Assembly (NCBI RefSeq): GCF_004341445.1
Contig: NZ_SLXV01000009.1
Location: 1-64,000, forward strand
Length of the DNA: 64,000 nt
Direction of reading: 5' to 3'
Source: Baia soyae
Lineage (GTDB): Bacteria; Bacillota; Bacilli; Thermoactinomycetales; Thermoactinomycetaceae
Both the position numbers and the translations under genes were made by a program. Shown piece after piece: positions 1 to 8,603 of this stretch; position 1 is the first letter of the stretch; each line of letters opens with the position of its first letter. The notes below the pieces were generated by a model. That model saw nothing but the letters and a program-made list of their open reading frames with translations. It was not told where the DNA came from and ran no database searches.

Positions 1-483
1 GGACCAACGGGACCAAGTGGGCCTTCGGGGGATATCGGACCTCAGGGACCAACGGGACCAAGTGGGCCTTCGGGGGATATCGGACCTCAAGGACCTACGG
101 GACCAAGTGGGCCTTCGGGGGATATCGGACCTCAGGGACCTACGGGACCAAGTGGGCCTTCGGGGGATATCGGACCTCAAGGACCTACGGGACCAAGTGG
201 GCCTTCGGGGGATATCGGACCTCAGGGACCAACGGGACCAAGTGGGCCTTCGGGGGATATTGGACCTCAGGGACCAACGGGACCAAGTGGACCTTCGGGG
301 GATATTGGACCTCAGGGACCTACGGGACCAAGTGGGCCTTCGGGGGATATTGGACCTCAAGGACCTACGGGACCAAGTGGACCTTCGGGGGATATTGGAC
401 CTCAGGGACCTACGGGACCAAGTGGGCCTTCGGGGGATATCGGACCTCAGGGACCAACGGGACCAAGTGGACCTACGGGACCA
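1..483 (+). repeat. 45-bp tandem repeat array encoding Gly-X-Y triplets
   Basis: Ten tandem 45-bp units plus a 33-bp partial unit. Units differ mainly by synonymous changes (CAG/CAA, CCA/CCT, ATC/ATT, GGG/GGA), so the nucleotide array is nearly homogeneous, suggesting recent expansion by slippage or unequal exchange. The array continues off the left edge. Confidence 0.95.
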
Positions 484-921
484 GCTGTTGCAGTTGCTGG
501 AACCTTTAATGCTCCTCCCAATACGGTAGTTGTACCTCCAGCCGGGAACGCTCCTACAACCGTTGTTAGGGTAAGCGAGCCAGCAGGAGCATTTTCTGCT
601 GATGTGAATGGGATAATAACTATTGTTCAGCCTGGATTCTACACAATGTCTTATACCGTAATAACAGCAACGGGAGAAGCTTCAAATTTTGCCTTGGCTA
701 GTATAAGTCCACCCGCAGGTACAATCGCTGGATCATCATCAGGACAAAGTAATACTGGAACAGGACCACATGCGTTCTCAGGATTTGCTATTAGACGTTT
801 TGCCGCAAATAGTCAAATAGCGATTCGGAATGTAGGTATGACCCCTAGTACTCTAATTGGAAATATAGATGGGACGCCAATTGATCCATGTACCCTCATG
901 ATTGTAAGAGTTGGTCCTTAA
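1..921 (+). CDS. Collagen-like repeat surface protein, BclA-type (5' end outside window)
   Basis: The frame starting at base 1 is open to the TAA at 919-921. Ten perfect-length 45-bp units (1-450) encode the 15-residue collagen repeat [15 protein letters not shown], followed by a partial unit and a ~145-residue non-repetitive C-terminal domain that begins near [12 protein letters not shown] and ends MIVRVGP. This arrangement, Gly-X-Y stalk plus globular C-terminal domain, is that of BclA-like exosporium/spore-surface glycoproteins, where the C-terminal domain trimerises and the Thr residues are glycosylated. The start codon and any exosporium leader lie upstream of the window. A different reading frame through the repeats is also open but gives an unnatural Arg/Asp-rich product. 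Spore-surface location is inferred from family, not shown. Confidence 0.85.
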   Translation, partial: GPTGPSGPSGDIGPQGPTGPSGPSGDIGPQGPTGPSGPSGDIGPQGPTGPSGPSGDIGPQGPTGPSGPSGDIGPQGPTGPSGPSGDIGPQGPTGPSGPSGDIGPQGPTGPSGPSGDIGPQGPTGPSGPSGDIGPQGPTGPSGPSGDIGPQGPTGPSGPTGPAVAVAGTFNAPPNTVVVPPAGNAPTTVVRVSEPAGAFSADVNGIITIVQPGFYTMSYTVITATGEASNFALASISPPAGTIAGSSSGQSNTGTGPHAFSGFAIRRFAANSQIAIRNVGMTPSTLIGNIDGTPIDPCTLMIVRVGP

Positions 922-1129
922 AATTAGGGTTCTAAAGCTGAGGTTCTGGTGAAAAAAGTGAGTAAAATGAAAAATAGCTAGAAAGTCCTCTTAAACAGAG
1001 GCTTCTAAGATACCAAATTAAAGAGATTATGTATGAAATTTACTTCTTCAGAGACAGAGGGACCTAGAGATTGAATCTGTCGTTTTTGGACCATGTACCA
1101 GAGGGGGGCTTTTGGGGGTAATGAAAATA

Positions 1130-1160
1130 GACGGATTCCTTTTAACTAGGTTCCGTCTTT
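1130..1160. terminator. Stem-loop between collagen gene and integrase remnant
   Basis: GACGGATTCC (1130-1139) can pair, with one bulge, with GGTTCCGTC (1149-1157). T-rich sequence follows on both strands. It could terminate either the collagen gene or the leftward integrase remnant. Confidence 0.4.
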
Positions 1161-1167
1161 CGTTCGT

Positions 1168-1978
1168 TTATAGTTTGAATGACAATAAATCATTTTCGAT
1201 CTCTTCATTCGTAATTCCAATGTATCTCAAAGTAATCGAAGGATGCGAGTGATTCAAGATCATCTGTAACTTCGCTACATCCTTCGTCTGTTTGTAGTAC
1301 CAGTAGCCGAACGTTTTCCTCATCGTATGAGTGCCAATTGAATCTACTTCTGCCATGTCTGCTGCCTTTTGTAACCGTTTGTATGCTTGGGATGTGTAGA
1401 TTATTTCCTTTAATCCGAATACCTGTTTTGAACATCAAAAGAACCGCAACCGCATCCCTTAGATGGATAAAATTACTTAGGTCTAACAGGGAGAGTAAAA
1501 CCCTTACATTTTGCTCCGATGCGCCCTCTTTGACTCTCTGATCAACTTTCACATGAATCGTCTTCCAAAACTTAGCTTCAATCCAACGGTTATCAAAACA
1601 TCGTGAAAAAAAGGCCTTTAGGCATTTGAGACGTGTTAATTTTGTTTGATTGCTCACGTTCATGCTCTCTAGCCAATTGTATACGGTGTCTGCCGAAATG
1701 TCCTGAAGGTACTGTACGTTTGTGAACCTTTGGAAATGATTAACGTAGAATGTGTAATCGCTAATCGTCCTATCTCGAAATCCAGTGGCTTCCATTTGTC
1801 TTGCTACTAATTCTAATGCTTCAATAATACCCATGCCATCAGAAACCCTAGTTTCAGCTTTCTTCTTCGCTTTTTTTCTAGATTTTTCTTTCAAAGGAAT
1901 CAAACCACCTTCAGATGTTTCTGAAAGTAAATCATTTACGTTCACCTTAACATCTAACAAACCTTTTCTTTTCGTCAA
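1168..1978 (-). pseudogene. Tyrosine recombinase/integrase, internally deleted and frameshifted
   Basis: The N-terminal part shows a SAM-like core-binding domain and the start of the catalytic domain up to the first catalytic Arg (motif TGIRI, near 1425). Reading then shifts frame: the C-terminal part carries QAYKRLQKAA, the HTMRKTFGYW box (HxxR), LNHSHPS and the nucleophile Tyr in TLRYIG, ending at 1168. In intact relatives about 60 residues (strands between the first Arg and the HxxR box) separate these segments; here they are missing, so this is an internal deletion plus frameshift, not one base error. The likely start is TTG at 1978, preceded by AGGGGG; an ATG at 1996 is also possible. 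The gene ends 150 bp from tRNA-Arg, the usual position of an integrase at an attachment site. Probably inactive. Confidence 0.8.
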
Positions 1979-2127
1979 CACAAAAACCCCCTGCATTATT
2001 CTAAGAACACGAGCTAGTTTCACTAAGCCGAAAATGGGTACATTTTGACTTTTTGACCGTGATACTGACCGTTGCACTTAGATACACAGAAGGTTGATAT
2101 GACGCCTTTTTTTCCACTTTTCATTGG

Positions 2128-2201
<74 letters not shown>

Positions 2202-2232
2202 ACAGTTACGATTTCATTCGCAAGTAAGTATG

Positions 2233-2262
2233 ATTATACAAGGTTTACAGCCACCATGTCAA
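2233..2262 (-). promoter_or_regulatory. SigA promoter of tRNA-Arg
   Basis: On the minus strand, TTGACA (2257-2262), 18-bp spacer, TATAAT (2233-2238); the tRNA begins about 31 bp downstream. Confidence 0.75.
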
Positions 2263-2263
2263 C

Positions 2264-2301
2264 GAAAAAGTGAAGAAAATAAGCTGTTTCTTCACTTTTT
2301 C
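2264..2301 (-). terminator. Rho-independent terminator of ysnB
   Basis: Perfect 15-bp inverted repeat GAAAAAGTGAAGAAA / TTTCTTCACTTTTTC with an 8-nt loop, overlapping the ysnB stop codon. Confidence 0.8.
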
Positions 2302-2801
2302 AATTGATAGGTTCCCCCACGCTCGGTAATCGGAGTACCGTCTACTTGGTGATAGGTGACTTCAATCTGCTGATCTGTGCCAATCGACAATACCGAATAA
2401 GTAGGGTACGCAAAGCCCCTTGCCTGCTTGATGCTTCCCGGGTTGATATACAAACGCTCATCCACCTGATCGCATACTGGATAATGAGAGTGACCGAAGC
2501 AAACGATCTGCGCATCCTTTTCCTCAGCCCGATATTTAAGCGGTAGCCCCGACTGACTCACTCGAAATAGATGTCCATGTGTCACATAAAAACGTAATCC
2601 ATCCACTTCATACGTATCTTCTTCCGGAACCCGCTCCCAATCACAATTCCCACGCACCACCGTTAACGGGACATCTGGCAACTCGATCAAATCCGTACAA
2701 AAATCACCACAATGAATCGTATGATCCGGCTTCTCTCGCTCAATAATCTGCTCAAGTAAATCTTTCTTCCCATGAGAGTCACTTGTAATCAAGATCTTCA
2801 T
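2292..2801 (-). CDS. ysnB: YfcE/MJ0936-family metallophosphoesterase (YsnB)
   Basis: 169 residues, a complete small calcineurin-like phosphoesterase. All metal-binding motifs are visible in order: SDSHG near residue 7, HCGD near 30, GNCD near 51, THGH near 75 and GHSH near 103. The family hydrolyses phosphodiesters using two metal ions; the physiological substrate of YsnB is unknown. It is the last gene of the cluster that in Bacillus runs ysmB-racE-gerM-rph-ysnA-ysnB, which supports the name. It is separated from the upstream rdgB by 142 bp that hold a dispersed repeat motif, and is followed by a strong terminator. Confidence 0.88.
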   Translation of the reverse strand: MKILITSDSHGKKDLLEQIIEREKPDHTIHCGDFCTDLIELPDVPLTVVRGNCDWERVPEEDTYEVDGLRFYVTHGHLFRVSQSGLPLKYRAEEKDAQIVCFGHSHYPVCDQVDERLYINPGSIKQARGFAYPTYSVLSIGTDQQIEVTYHQVDGTPITERGGTYQLKK

Positions 2802-2855
2802 GCCAACTACCCCACCTCTCGTAAACGTTACGAGCTAACTATTTGACTTATTGTT

Positions 2856-2889
2856 AACCAGTAAATTGAATGGAATAGGGGCAATGTAT
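2856..2889 (+). repeat. Dispersed short motif, copy A
   Basis: AACCAGTAAATT, an 8-nt spacer and TAGGGGCAATGTAT. A second copy lies at 10562-10597, and the TAGGGGCA..TGT core also occurs in the ends of the hairpin element at 39757-40014. Confidence 0.6.
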
Positions 2890-2943
2890 TTGAGCTGTTG
2901 TCAGATTCATGCCCCGAAGCCATCTAATATCTAATCTACCTAG

Positions 2944-3579
2944 TTAGTCAACATGTCTAGAAAACGTATACGTCTCCTTCAACAACTCAACCAACTTCTT
3001 CGTCGCAATCGAACGATGACTAATCGCTCTCTTTTCCTCACTACGTAGCTCCGCCATCGTTTGCTCACGCTCTGGCATATAGAAAACGGGATCATATCCA
3101 AACCCATTTTCCCCTCTAGGCTCATGAGCCACAACCCCATGACATTCTCCCCGCACAAATTTGGATTCTTCATCCGGTACCGAAAGTGCCATGACACATA
3201 CATAGTAAGCCCCACGATCCGAAGCAGGAATCGCCTCCATCTCGTGAAGCATTTTTTGAACATTTTGCTGGTCGGTGCTTCCTTCTCCTGCATATCGGGC
3301 CGAATACACACCTGGTGCTCCGTCCAAAGCAGGAACCACAATCCCTGAGTCATCGGAAAGAACCGGTTGTCCTAACCAACGAGAGATTGTTTCCGACTTC
3401 TTCACTGCATTTCCTTCAAACGTATCTTGATCCTCTATGATTTCAGGCGCATCTGGAAACTCATCTAATCCTTTCACGCCAATTCCTAGCTCTAACTGAA
3501 ACAGATCACGGAACTCTTTTAGTTTATGCTGATTTTGGGATGCAATCAGTACATAGGGATACTGCCACGCTTTTTTCAT
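2944..3579 (-). CDS. rdgB: XTP/dITP pyrophosphatase, RdgB/HAM1 family (YsnA)
   Basis: 211 residues, normal length. It cleans non-canonical purine nucleoside triphosphates (ITP, dITP, XTP) to monophosphates plus pyrophosphate. The N-terminal substrate loop SQNQHKLKEF, the SDDSGI motif around residue 75, FGYDPVF near 160 and the C-terminal SHR are all present. It starts 2 bp after rph stops, with GGAG six bases before the ATG, so it is translated from the same transcript as rph. Gene order matches Bacillus ysnA. Confidence 0.93.
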   Translation of the reverse strand: MKKAWQYPYVLIASQNQHKLKEFRDLFQLELGIGVKGLDEFPDAPEIIEDQDTFEGNAVKKSETISRWLGQPVLSDDSGIVVPALDGAPGVYSARYAGEGSTDQQNVQKMLHEMEAIPASDRGAYYVCVMALSVPDEESKFVRGECHGVVAHEPRGENGFGYDPVFYMPEREQTMAELRSEEKRAISHRSIATKKLVELLKETYTFSRHVD

Positions 3580-3580
3580 G

Positions 3581-4324
3581 TTATACTCCTACTCCCACAT
3601 AAGAAGCATGTTCACCGAGGGCATTCTTCTGTAGTTGGATCAGTTCTGCGATACCCGCTTTTCCTACCTCTAGTAGTTCCATCAGCTGTTCACTGCTAAA
3701 CGGATTGGATTCGCCTGTACCTTGAATCTCTACAAACTTGCCTTGCCCTGTCATAATCAGATTCATATCCACCACAGCACTCGAATCTTCTTCATAGCAC
3801 AGATCGAGGCGAACTTCATTACCCACAACACCAACACTCGTAGCAGCTAGGAAATCCTTAATAGGAAACTTAGAAATCGTACCCGCTTGTTTCAGTTTGG
3901 CTAATGCATCTACCAACGCTACAAACGCTCCTGTAATCGCAGCCGTACGTGTCCCGCCATCTGCTTGGATCACATCACAGTCAATCCAAATCGTACGCTC
4001 ACCAAGCGCCTTTAGATCAATGACAGAGCGCAAGGTACGCCCAATTAGGCGCTGGATCTCCATCGTTCTGCCACCTAGTTTTCCTTTACTCGCTTCACGG
4101 ATCGTACGTTGTTGAGTGGCCCGAGGTAGCATCGAATATTCGGCCGTAATCCATCCCTTGCCCGAATTTCGTAGAAACGGCGGAACTTTCTCTTCTATGG
4201 ATGCCGTACAGATCACTCGGGTATCCCCCACGCTGATCAATACGGAACCTTCAGCCGATTTTATGTATGGACGAATGATTTCCACTGGTCTTAGTTGATT
4301 ATTTTCTCGTGTGTCTGGTCTCAA
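3581..4324 (-). CDS. rph: Ribonuclease PH
   Basis: 247 residues from a TTG start. Phosphorolytic 3'-5' exoribonuclease that trims tRNA 3' ends. The start was chosen because TTG at 4324 is preceded by GGAGGGA at good distance and gives the standard RNase PH N-terminus ([15 protein letters not shown]); the longer open frame up to 4456 would add 44 hydrophobic residues unlike the family and overlap the terminator. Conserved segments: [18 protein letters not shown], the IGRTLRS helix, [15 protein letters not shown] and the C-terminal region. It forms a unit with rdgB, and a terminator lies between it and gerM. Confidence 0.93.
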   Translation of the reverse strand: MRPDTRENNQLRPVEIIRPYIKSAEGSVLISVGDTRVICTASIEEKVPPFLRNSGKGWITAEYSMLPRATQQRTIREASKGKLGGRTMEIQRLIGRTLRSVIDLKALGERTIWIDCDVIQADGGTRTAAITGAFVALVDALAKLKQAGTISKFPIKDFLAATSVGVVGNEVRLDLCYEEDSSAVVDMNLIMTGQGKFVEIQGTGESNPFSSEQLMELLEVGKAGIAELIQLQKNALGEHASYVGVGV

Positions 4325-4383
4325 CAGCCTATCCCTCCAAATCCTAGATTTCTCTAGTATAGCATAATCAAATAGTACGCTCA

Positions 4384-4424
4384 TAAAAAAGAAGATGCCT
4401 AGGCTTACAAAGAACCAAGCATCT
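4384..4424 (-). terminator. Terminator after gerM
   Basis: On the minus strand an imperfect ~12-bp stem closed by AGATGC/GCATCT (4393-4424) is followed by TCTTTTTTAT. It separates gerM from rph and argues against the longer rph start. Confidence 0.65.
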
Positions 4425-4452
4425 CCTCCTGACCCTATTCTCCTATGTTTAC

Positions 4453-5523
4453 TCACATAGAAACTGCATTAATCTTCTGTGGACGAGACACAGGATCCGA
4501 TAACTTTTCACCCTTTGTCATCGTACTCATGCTATCTTTTCCATTCACGAGAAACTTCACTGTTTTCGCAGCTGTATTTTCCGTTAAAGAAAGGACAATC
4601 ATATCAACCGCTTGTTGAGAAGCCTTGTTTTGCGTACTAAACTGTAAGAGCTGTTCTCCGAGGTCAGCTGTGACGGTATCTCCTTTTAGGGCGACATTGT
4701 TGACCGTTAACGTACTATCAAGGGCACTAACCAGTTTGGAATCTAACTCAGGTCCTCTTACTAGTTCTTGAAGAGCCGACTTCGCACGATTATCCGCACG
4801 GTTGATCATTCGGGTAACCGGAACATAGTAGACCGTGCGATCCTCTGACTGAGCCATAAAATACAAGGTAACCGGCATGCTTTGGGTCATATCAACTCCT
4901 TTAGCAATCTCTAAGTTGATCCCATCTTGACGAGAAAGCCCTTGTGTCTTCATCTTGCTTTTCGCCGTATATGGCTTCCCTTCCACGTTCAGGTTAACCG
5001 TTTTGACATTCCCAAATTGAGTAACAGTCCACGTAATCGCACTAAAGATGTGCTCCTCTTTCTTTGTATCATACTTGGTAAATTCCTTACTAAAATCAAC
5101 CGTTGCAACTCCATCTTTCACTTGTACGCCTTTGATCTTCGTTCCTTTTGGAAGTGCACCTTGGAATCCTTTTGGAACCATTGATTTTGCTTGATCTTCT
5201 ACCAAGTAAGATAGAGCTTCATTACTGTTTTTTAGCTCTTTTGAAAGGGTATAAGGCACCACATAACCCGAGTCAGTTAAGAAATACAGCTCAGAACCTT
5301 TCACAACTTTTTTATCGTCTGTTTTCTGGCTGGTTTTATTCTCTTTATCCCCCGATTTCGGATCCGCTGGCGGTGTTGTGGTAACGACACTAGATGCTTG
5401 TTCCATTTTTTTAGCCGCATCGGCTGGCGGTGGATCGACTGGTGCTACTGCATCTTTGTCTTGACCCATACATCCAACCAATAAAAACGGTACGATCAGG
5501 GCGGCACATACTTTTTTGTTCAT
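4453..5523 (-). CDS. gerM: Spore germination/sporulation lipoprotein GerM
   Basis: 356 residues. A lipoprotein signal ([18 protein letters not shown], lipobox LVGC, Cys at 18) is followed by a Pro/Lys/Asp-rich linker and two GerMN domains, about residues 85-200 and 225-340 (each with a V.D..E..L..F-type core, for example [10 protein letters not shown] and [12 protein letters not shown]). In Bacillus GerM is needed for spore cortex/engulfment and germination. Position between racE and rph matches Bacillus. Terminators flank it on both sides, so it is probably transcribed on its own as well as by read-through. Confidence 0.9.
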   Translation of the reverse strand: MNKKVCAALIVPFLLVGCMGQDKDAVAPVDPPPADAAKKMEQASSVVTTTPPADPKSGDKENKTSQKTDDKKVVKGSELYFLTDSGYVVPYTLSKELKNSNEALSYLVEDQAKSMVPKGFQGALPKGTKIKGVQVKDGVATVDFSKEFTKYDTKKEEHIFSAITWTVTQFGNVKTVNLNVEGKPYTAKSKMKTQGLSRQDGINLEIAKGVDMTQSMPVTLYFMAQSEDRTVYYVPVTRMINRADNRAKSALQELVRGPELDSKLVSALDSTLTVNNVALKGDTVTADLGEQLLQFSTQNKASQQAVDMIVLSLTENTAAKTVKFLVNGKDSMSTMTKGEKLSDPVSRPQKINAVSM

Positions 5524-5602
5524 ATTTCGTTCCTCCTACAGGACAAGTATTGATATATGTATACGAGGAGAAACCGTTTTTAGGACAACTATTTTCAAAA
5601 AG

Positions 5603-5637
5603 AAAAAACCCACGATATAACGTATCTCATGGGCTTT
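5603..5637 (-). terminator. Terminator after glutamate racemase gene
   Basis: On the minus strand CCCATGAGATA / TATCGTGGG stem followed by TTTTTTC; begins directly after the racemase stop codon. Confidence 0.65.
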
Positions 5638-6471
5638 TTAAGGCAATCGAACTTCTTTTGATGGAAAATGAACTAGGTCGGATGATAGTTTTACATGTTC
5701 TACTCGAACAATCTGTCCTAACCAATCTTGCGCAATGGCTTGGAAAGATCGTGGATCTCCTGTTGTGAAAAAACGATGAAATGACTTTCGCTCCGATAGA
5801 AGCGCTTGATATTGCAAAATAGTACTTAACTCCACAGCTGTCTCCTCAGCCGAGCTGATCAATTCGACATGTGTAGGGAGCACCTTCTTAAAAGAAGACG
5901 TTAATAACGGATAATGCGTACAGCCTAAAATTAAGGAATCATACTGCTTCTGCTCAAGGGGACGAAGCGCTTGCTCCACAATCTGATCGGCAAGTGAAGT
6001 GTTTCGCTGTCCACTTTCGACGAGAGGAACTAATGTGGGACAGGCCAAGCTATGCACGGTGAGATCTGGATTAAGTCGCTTAAGTGCATGCTCATAAGCT
6101 TTACTATGAATGGTACCAACTGTACCGATCACTCCAATTTCTCCCCGCTTAGATGCTTTAATCGCAGCTCTTGAACCCGGCTCAATGACTCCTAGCACAG
6201 GGAGCTTGATATGTTTCTGCACTTCAACTAATGCAGCAGCCGTCGCTGTATTACAGGCAATGACAATCGCTTTAAGCGGGTATTGGAGAAGATAGTCTAT
6301 GATCTCAAAAGTGAATTGGCGCACTTCTTCTTTTGTTCGGGGTCCATAAGGACAGCGAAGAGTATCACCAAAGTAGTAGACCGTCTCTTTCGGCAGTTGT
6401 CTCATGATTTCTTTGACAACGGTAAGCCCACCTACGCCAGAATCCAAAACTCCAATCACATTACGATCCAT
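5638..6471 (-). CDS. murI: Glutamate racemase
   Basis: 277 residues. Converts L-glutamate to D-glutamate for peptidoglycan; PLP-independent, using two Cys. Both catalytic cysteines are visible in ACNTAT (near residue 73) and GCTHYP (near 184), plus the N-terminal DSGVGGLTV. ATG at 6471 was chosen because GGAGG sits 8 bases upstream; the GTG three codons earlier overlaps that ribosome site. The gene corresponds to racE of the Bacillus ysmB-racE-gerM cluster. The upstream marR-type gene ends with its own terminator. Confidence 0.95.
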   Translation of the reverse strand: MDRNVIGVLDSGVGGLTVVKEIMRQLPKETVYYFGDTLRCPYGPRTKEEVRQFTFEIIDYLLQYPLKAIVIACNTATAAALVEVQKHIKLPVLGVIEPGSRAAIKASKRGEIGVIGTVGTIHSKAYEHALKRLNPDLTVHSLACPTLVPLVESGQRNTSLADQIVEQALRPLEQKQYDSLILGCTHYPLLTSSFKKVLPTHVELISSAEETAVELSTILQYQALLSERKSFHRFFTTGDPRSFQAIAQDWLGQIVRVEHVKLSSDLVHFPSKEVRLP

Positions 6472-6550
6472 AGTAACCACCTCCTCTTTACAGTTCCCTT
6501 AAAGTATCATGATATGATCGATAATGCTAGTCTGCTCAAACATATGTAAT

Positions 6551-6575
6551 AAAAAGGACCCCTTTCACAAGGGGT
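6551..6575 (-). terminator. Terminator of marR-type gene
   Basis: Minus strand ACCCCTT-GTG-AAAGGGGT followed by CCTTTTTAT; compact, strong, overlapping the stop codon. Confidence 0.85.
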
Positions 6576-7018
6576 TAGTCTTTCATTTTATCAAATAAAA
6601 CCTGTAGGTAATCTCTCATAATTGTAGCGCTTTCATTTGTCTCATTTTCTAGTACTTGTGCCAAGTAGGCTCTGCGCGCTGCTAAAACCTCATTAATTAC
6701 TTCTTTCCCGTATTCCAAGAGACGAATGCGAACCACACGGCGATCCTTATCATCACGGATTCGCGCGACCAACTTATTCTTCTCCATCCGGTCAATCAAA
6801 TCGGTCATCGTACTACAAGCGAGATACATCTTTTGACTAAGATCCCCAATCGTTAGATCCCCCTCTTCATTTAACCAAAGCAAGGCATTTAATTGGGGTG
6901 GGGTAATGGGGAAATTGTGTAAAATTTCACGCCCATGGCGCTTTACAATCACACTAATTTCGCGTAATAGACGTTCAATCTCGTTGACAGTCTCGGGTGT
7001 AATAGAATGTTCTTTCAT
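6575..7018 (-). CDS. MarR-family transcriptional regulator (YsmB-like)
   Basis: 147 residues. Winged-helix MarR fold: dimerisation helix at residues 8-30, recognition helix region around MYLACSTMTDLIDRME (residues 65-82), wing with DDKDRRVVRIRL (residues 89-100). Position just upstream of glutamate racemase matches ysmB of Bacillus, whose targets are not well defined. No efflux or enzyme gene in the usual divergent arrangement is present, so the ligand and regulon cannot be guessed. Confidence 0.85.
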   Translation of the reverse strand: MKEHSITPETVNEIERLLREISVIVKRHGREILHNFPITPPQLNALLWLNEEGDLTIGDLSQKMYLACSTMTDLIDRMEKNKLVARIRDDKDRRVVRIRLLEYGKEVINEVLAARRAYLAQVLENETNESATIMRDYLQVLFDKMKD

Positions 7019-7130
7019 AAGGCTCCCCTTAATATTATATTCCCGCTCTACCTGAAGTCCTTGATTCTTGCAAGAGCTACGACTATTTTAACAAAAGATC
7101 ATCCTACTTACGAGGAATTTCAGTTCCCAA

Positions 7131-7166
7131 GCAAAAGCTCCCCTATTGATTAGGGAAGCTCTTGCT
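7131..7166 (-). terminator. Terminator of DUF2642 gene
   Basis: Inverted repeat AGCTTCCCTA / ATAGGGGAGCT (minus strand) with outer GCAAGA/TTTTGC pairing and a T run. Confidence 0.7.
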
Positions 7167-7197
7167 TTCGAGACTGAGTTTTTAGATCAAACGATAA

Positions 7198-7494
7198 CTA
7201 GCACTTTGGCTCAGGCATAACGACGCAAATCGTTTGCAGACGAACGTAGCATACACATTGGCCCTCGCAAATCACAAGGTGATCGCGTTTTACTTTTAGT
7301 AACTCGCCTCTGTATTTTCCACAAGTCGTTGTGATACATACTTTTCTTCCACACAGACATCTTAAAGCCTCATATAAGTATGGCTCTACGATCTCCATCC
7401 GGCTATAACCATATCCTTGTTCCATTGGCTTCTTCGGCATTGGCATTGGCATTGGTCTGTATGGTTCGCGCTTTACATCGTAATTATTTTCCAT
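7198..7494 (-). CDS. Small Cys-rich DUF2642-type protein, probable spore-coat component
   Basis: 98 residues. A Pro/Met-rich N-terminus (PMPMPMPKKP) precedes a ~58-residue domain of the DUF2642 type: a short SH3/Sm-like beta fold with the pattern VxIxTxxGxYxGxLxxVxxDHLVI. Seven cysteines occur in the last 55 residues (CLC, C, C, C, CVC, C, C), unusual for a cytosolic protein and more typical of cross-linked spore coat proteins. Monocistronic, with its own terminator. Coat role is inferred from family and composition. Confidence 0.65.
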   Translation of the reverse strand: MENNYDVKREPYRPMPMPMPKKPMEQGYGYSRMEIVEPYLYEALRCLCGRKVCITTTCGKYRGELLKVKRDHLVICEGQCVCYVRLQTICVVMPEPKC

Positions 7495-7598
7495 GGACTT
7501 ATCCTCCCCTATGTTTAATCACATTCATGATATGTGACTAAGGTGCATATGGACTGGGATAAATGCCCATTTTATGGAAAAGTTTTTTAAAACACGCT

Positions 7599-8603
7599 CT
7601 ATAATATTTCTTGCTTCTTCCGCATACAAAATCCACTCAAAAACGTCATCATCGTATGAACCGCTGCTCTTACCGTCATCTCGGCAACGTCTTTTCTTGG
7701 ATCCACGCATACGATATCCATTGCTTTTACTAGTGGGTGTTGGCTTGCTTCATAGATGGCAGAAAATAACTCGTCCGTGCGCATGCCACCCACTGTTGCA
7801 GCGGCAACCCCTGGTGCATAGGCTATGTCTAAAACGTCCATATCGACTGTCAAATAAATCGTATCCACTTCTTGTTCCAGTTGCTGTAATGCACGCTGAA
7901 TCGTTTCCACCATCCCCGCCATACGTGCTTCTCGTAGCGGAATATAGCGTACTCCCTTTAACTGAGCGTAATCTCGCAACGATTTCGTATTATAAAATCC
8001 ATGTAAACCAATATTCCATACATCTGAGCCCTTGATCGCTTGGCTTTCTATTAAATTACGAATAACGGTACCATTACTGGGTCCGCTTGTTAGAGGGCGG
8101 AGATCAAAATGGGTATCTAATTGCAAGATCCCGATTCTTTCACCAGGATGCGCCCGTTTCCATCCCTTCACGAGTGGAGCTGTAATGGAGTGGTCCCCAC
8201 CAATCGTAATCGGAAACGTCCGCGGGAACTGCTTTCGAAGCAACGTCATAGCTTCTTCAATTCGCTGGTGATTAATCCCGATATCGGTAGTATGCTGGAT
8301 CACATCTCCCACATCCACGATCCGAAGAGGGGTTAAGTCGAGATCATAATCTACATGATAAGGTACAAAATACTTCCACATCCTACGAAATGCTTCTGGA
8401 TGCTCACTCGCAGCTGATGCACTGATGGAAGATCTTGATAGCGGAACTCCTAGCAACGTAACATCCCAATTTTGCGCTTGGCATAAGTCCCACCAATCTC
8501 CATTCTTGCGGGAACAAATCCAATCACTCACACGCTCAACTGTATCTGTTTCTCTCCAATGAAAGGCAGGCAACTCGACTACTTCTGATAGTTGATGTTT
8601 CAA
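7599..8603 (-). CDS. Arginase/agmatinase/formimidoylglutamase-family hydrolase
   Basis: 334 residues, ureohydrolase fold. Binuclear manganese motifs are present: GGDHSI (near residue 137), DTHFDLR replacing the usual DAHxD (near 163; the His and both Asp kept), and VDMDVLDIAYAPG (near 257), with the closing DPRKDVAEMTVRAA segment. The family cleaves C-N bonds of guanidino compounds. Spacing and the 'MTVRAAVH' end resemble formimidoylglutamase (HutG) more than agmatinase, but no hut genes are nearby, so the substrate is open. It overlaps the upstream lipoprotein gene by 4 bp (ATGA), implying translational coupling. Confidence 0.8.
   Translation of the reverse strand: MKHQLSEVVELPAFHWRETDTVERVSDWICSRKNGDWWDLCQAQNWDVTLLGVPLSRSSISASAASEHPEAFRRMWKYFVPYHVDYDLDLTPLRIVDVGDVIQHTTDIGINHQRIEEAMTLLRKQFPRTFPITIGGDHSITAPLVKGWKRAHPGERIGILQLDTHFDLRPLTSGPSNGTVIRNLIESQAIKGSDVWNIGLHGFYNTKSLRDYAQLKGVRYIPLREARMAGMVETIQRALQQLEQEVDTIYLTVDMDVLDIAYAPGVAAATVGGMRTDELFSAIYEASQHPLVKAMDIVCVDPRKDVAEMTVRAAVHTMMTFLSGFCMRKKQEIL

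Noticed and set aside
17-529. Open frame of 170 residues, Arg/Asp-rich, over the repeat array
   Set aside because: Alternate frame of the collagen repeat; the frame from base 1 continues into the conserved C-terminal domain and encodes proper Gly-X-Y triplets.
1105-1230. Plus-strand ORF starting MKIDGFLLTRF after a G-rich stretch
   Set aside because: Runs antisense into the integrase remnant and shows no domain; the G run is likely not a true ribosome site.
4325-4456. N-terminal extension of RNase PH with a hydrophobic segment
   Set aside because: TTG at 4324 has a good ribosome site and restores the standard N-terminus; the extension overlaps the gerM terminator.
7525-7710. 61-residue minus-strand open frame
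   Set aside because: Overlaps the C-terminal end of the arginase-family gene in another frame, very basic start, no ribosome site; most likely a shadow.
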